13,092 nucleotides of DNA, from contig JAKAPI010000015.1 of NCBI GenBank assembly GCA_021807225.1, positions 1 through 13,092 on the forward strand, in the 5' to 3' direction. Shown here one piece after another: positions 12,971 through 13,092 of this stretch; position 1 is the stretch's first letter; each line of letters starts with the position of its first letter. The position numbers and the translations under genes were made by a program. This DNA is from an archaeon. GTDB lineage: Archaea; Thermoproteota; Nitrososphaeria; Nitrososphaerales; UBA183. The notes beneath the pieces are model-generated. The model saw nothing but the letters and a program-made list of their open reading frames with translations, was not told where the DNA came from and searched no databases.

Positions 12971-13092
12971 CCCAGGGCCCCTATATCTGGGCTCTAATCA
13001 TCGGGTGTTAAATCCCCCGGGCTCTCTAATAGCCCAGAGTCCGGATGACACTGAAGTTCCGCAAGCCGCCAACTGAAGAGTCCGTGCAGAGG
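12971..13092. repeat. Terminal direct repeat, right copy
   Basis: Exact second copy of positions 1-122. If the molecule is circular this is the same DNA read twice, and the recombinase fragment at 75-227 follows directly from the 12852-12970 region. Confidence 0.95.

Noticed and set aside
12911..13060. Complete tRNA gene on the minus strand
   Set aside because: GCCCGGG/CCCGGGC can pair as an acceptor, but no D-arm or anticodon arm fits and the T-arm is not adjacent; only a 3'-end fragment is defensible.
1..13092. CRISPR array, rRNA or plasmid replication gene
   Set aside because: No regularly spaced repeats, rRNA signatures or Rep-like motifs were seen on either strand.

Overview
The window looks archaeal. 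Several genes sit just downstream of A+T-rich TATA-like boxes at leaderless or near-leaderless spacing (966-973, 5395-5400, 7003-7010, 10347-10354). Arginine is mostly AGG/AGA in the transposases, and two fragments resemble the SAM-like N-termini of archaeal tyrosine recombinases. A TACK-type soil or sediment archaeon (for example Nitrososphaeria-related) is plausible, but this is inference from style only. The first 122 bases recur exactly as the last 122 (12971-13092), so the window reads like a closed circle of 12,970 bp, although a repeat-bounded contig is an alternative.

Layout. A tRNA-3'-end-like stretch (12926-12950, minus) and short repeats lead into the N-terminal fragment of a tyrosine recombinase (75-227), cut by a truncated IS481-like transposase (216-713, minus). 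A MITE with a 10-bp target duplication (783-949) abuts the promoter of a glucarate-dehydratase-like enolase-superfamily gene (1005-2249). After about 300 bp without a convincing gene comes a small block of unrecognised genes (2552-2994; 3004-3218 continuing at 5369-5417) and a second recombinase N-terminal fragment (5422-5535). This block is interrupted by an IS with 11-bp target duplications (3219-5357), which itself carries an IS5-like element (3330-4224). Next come an alkaline-phosphatase-superfamily 'sulfatase-like' hydrolase on the minus strand (5609-6964), an IS66-like transposase remnant (7061-7864), an IS with 21-bp inverted repeats (7865-8953), an IS with 9-bp target duplications (8960-10331), an MFS transporter (10368-11735), and an IS630-type element inserted exactly at the transporter's stop codon (11735-12851).

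Three intact cargo genes stand out against this wreckage: a sugar-acid dehydratase, a hydrolase of the sulfatase fold with Thr in place of the formylglycine Cys/Ser, and a sugar-porter-like MFS transporter. Together they could import an acidic or esterified carbohydrate, remove the ester and dehydrate the sugar acid. That is inference; each has its own promoter and they do not form an operon.

Every transposase whose frames I could join needs a shift of the same sign (-1, equivalent to one missing base), nearly always in a homopolymer, while the cargo bodies are clean. This suggests either pseudogene decay by deletion, some programmed frameshifting, or uncorrected sequencing indels in repeated DNA.
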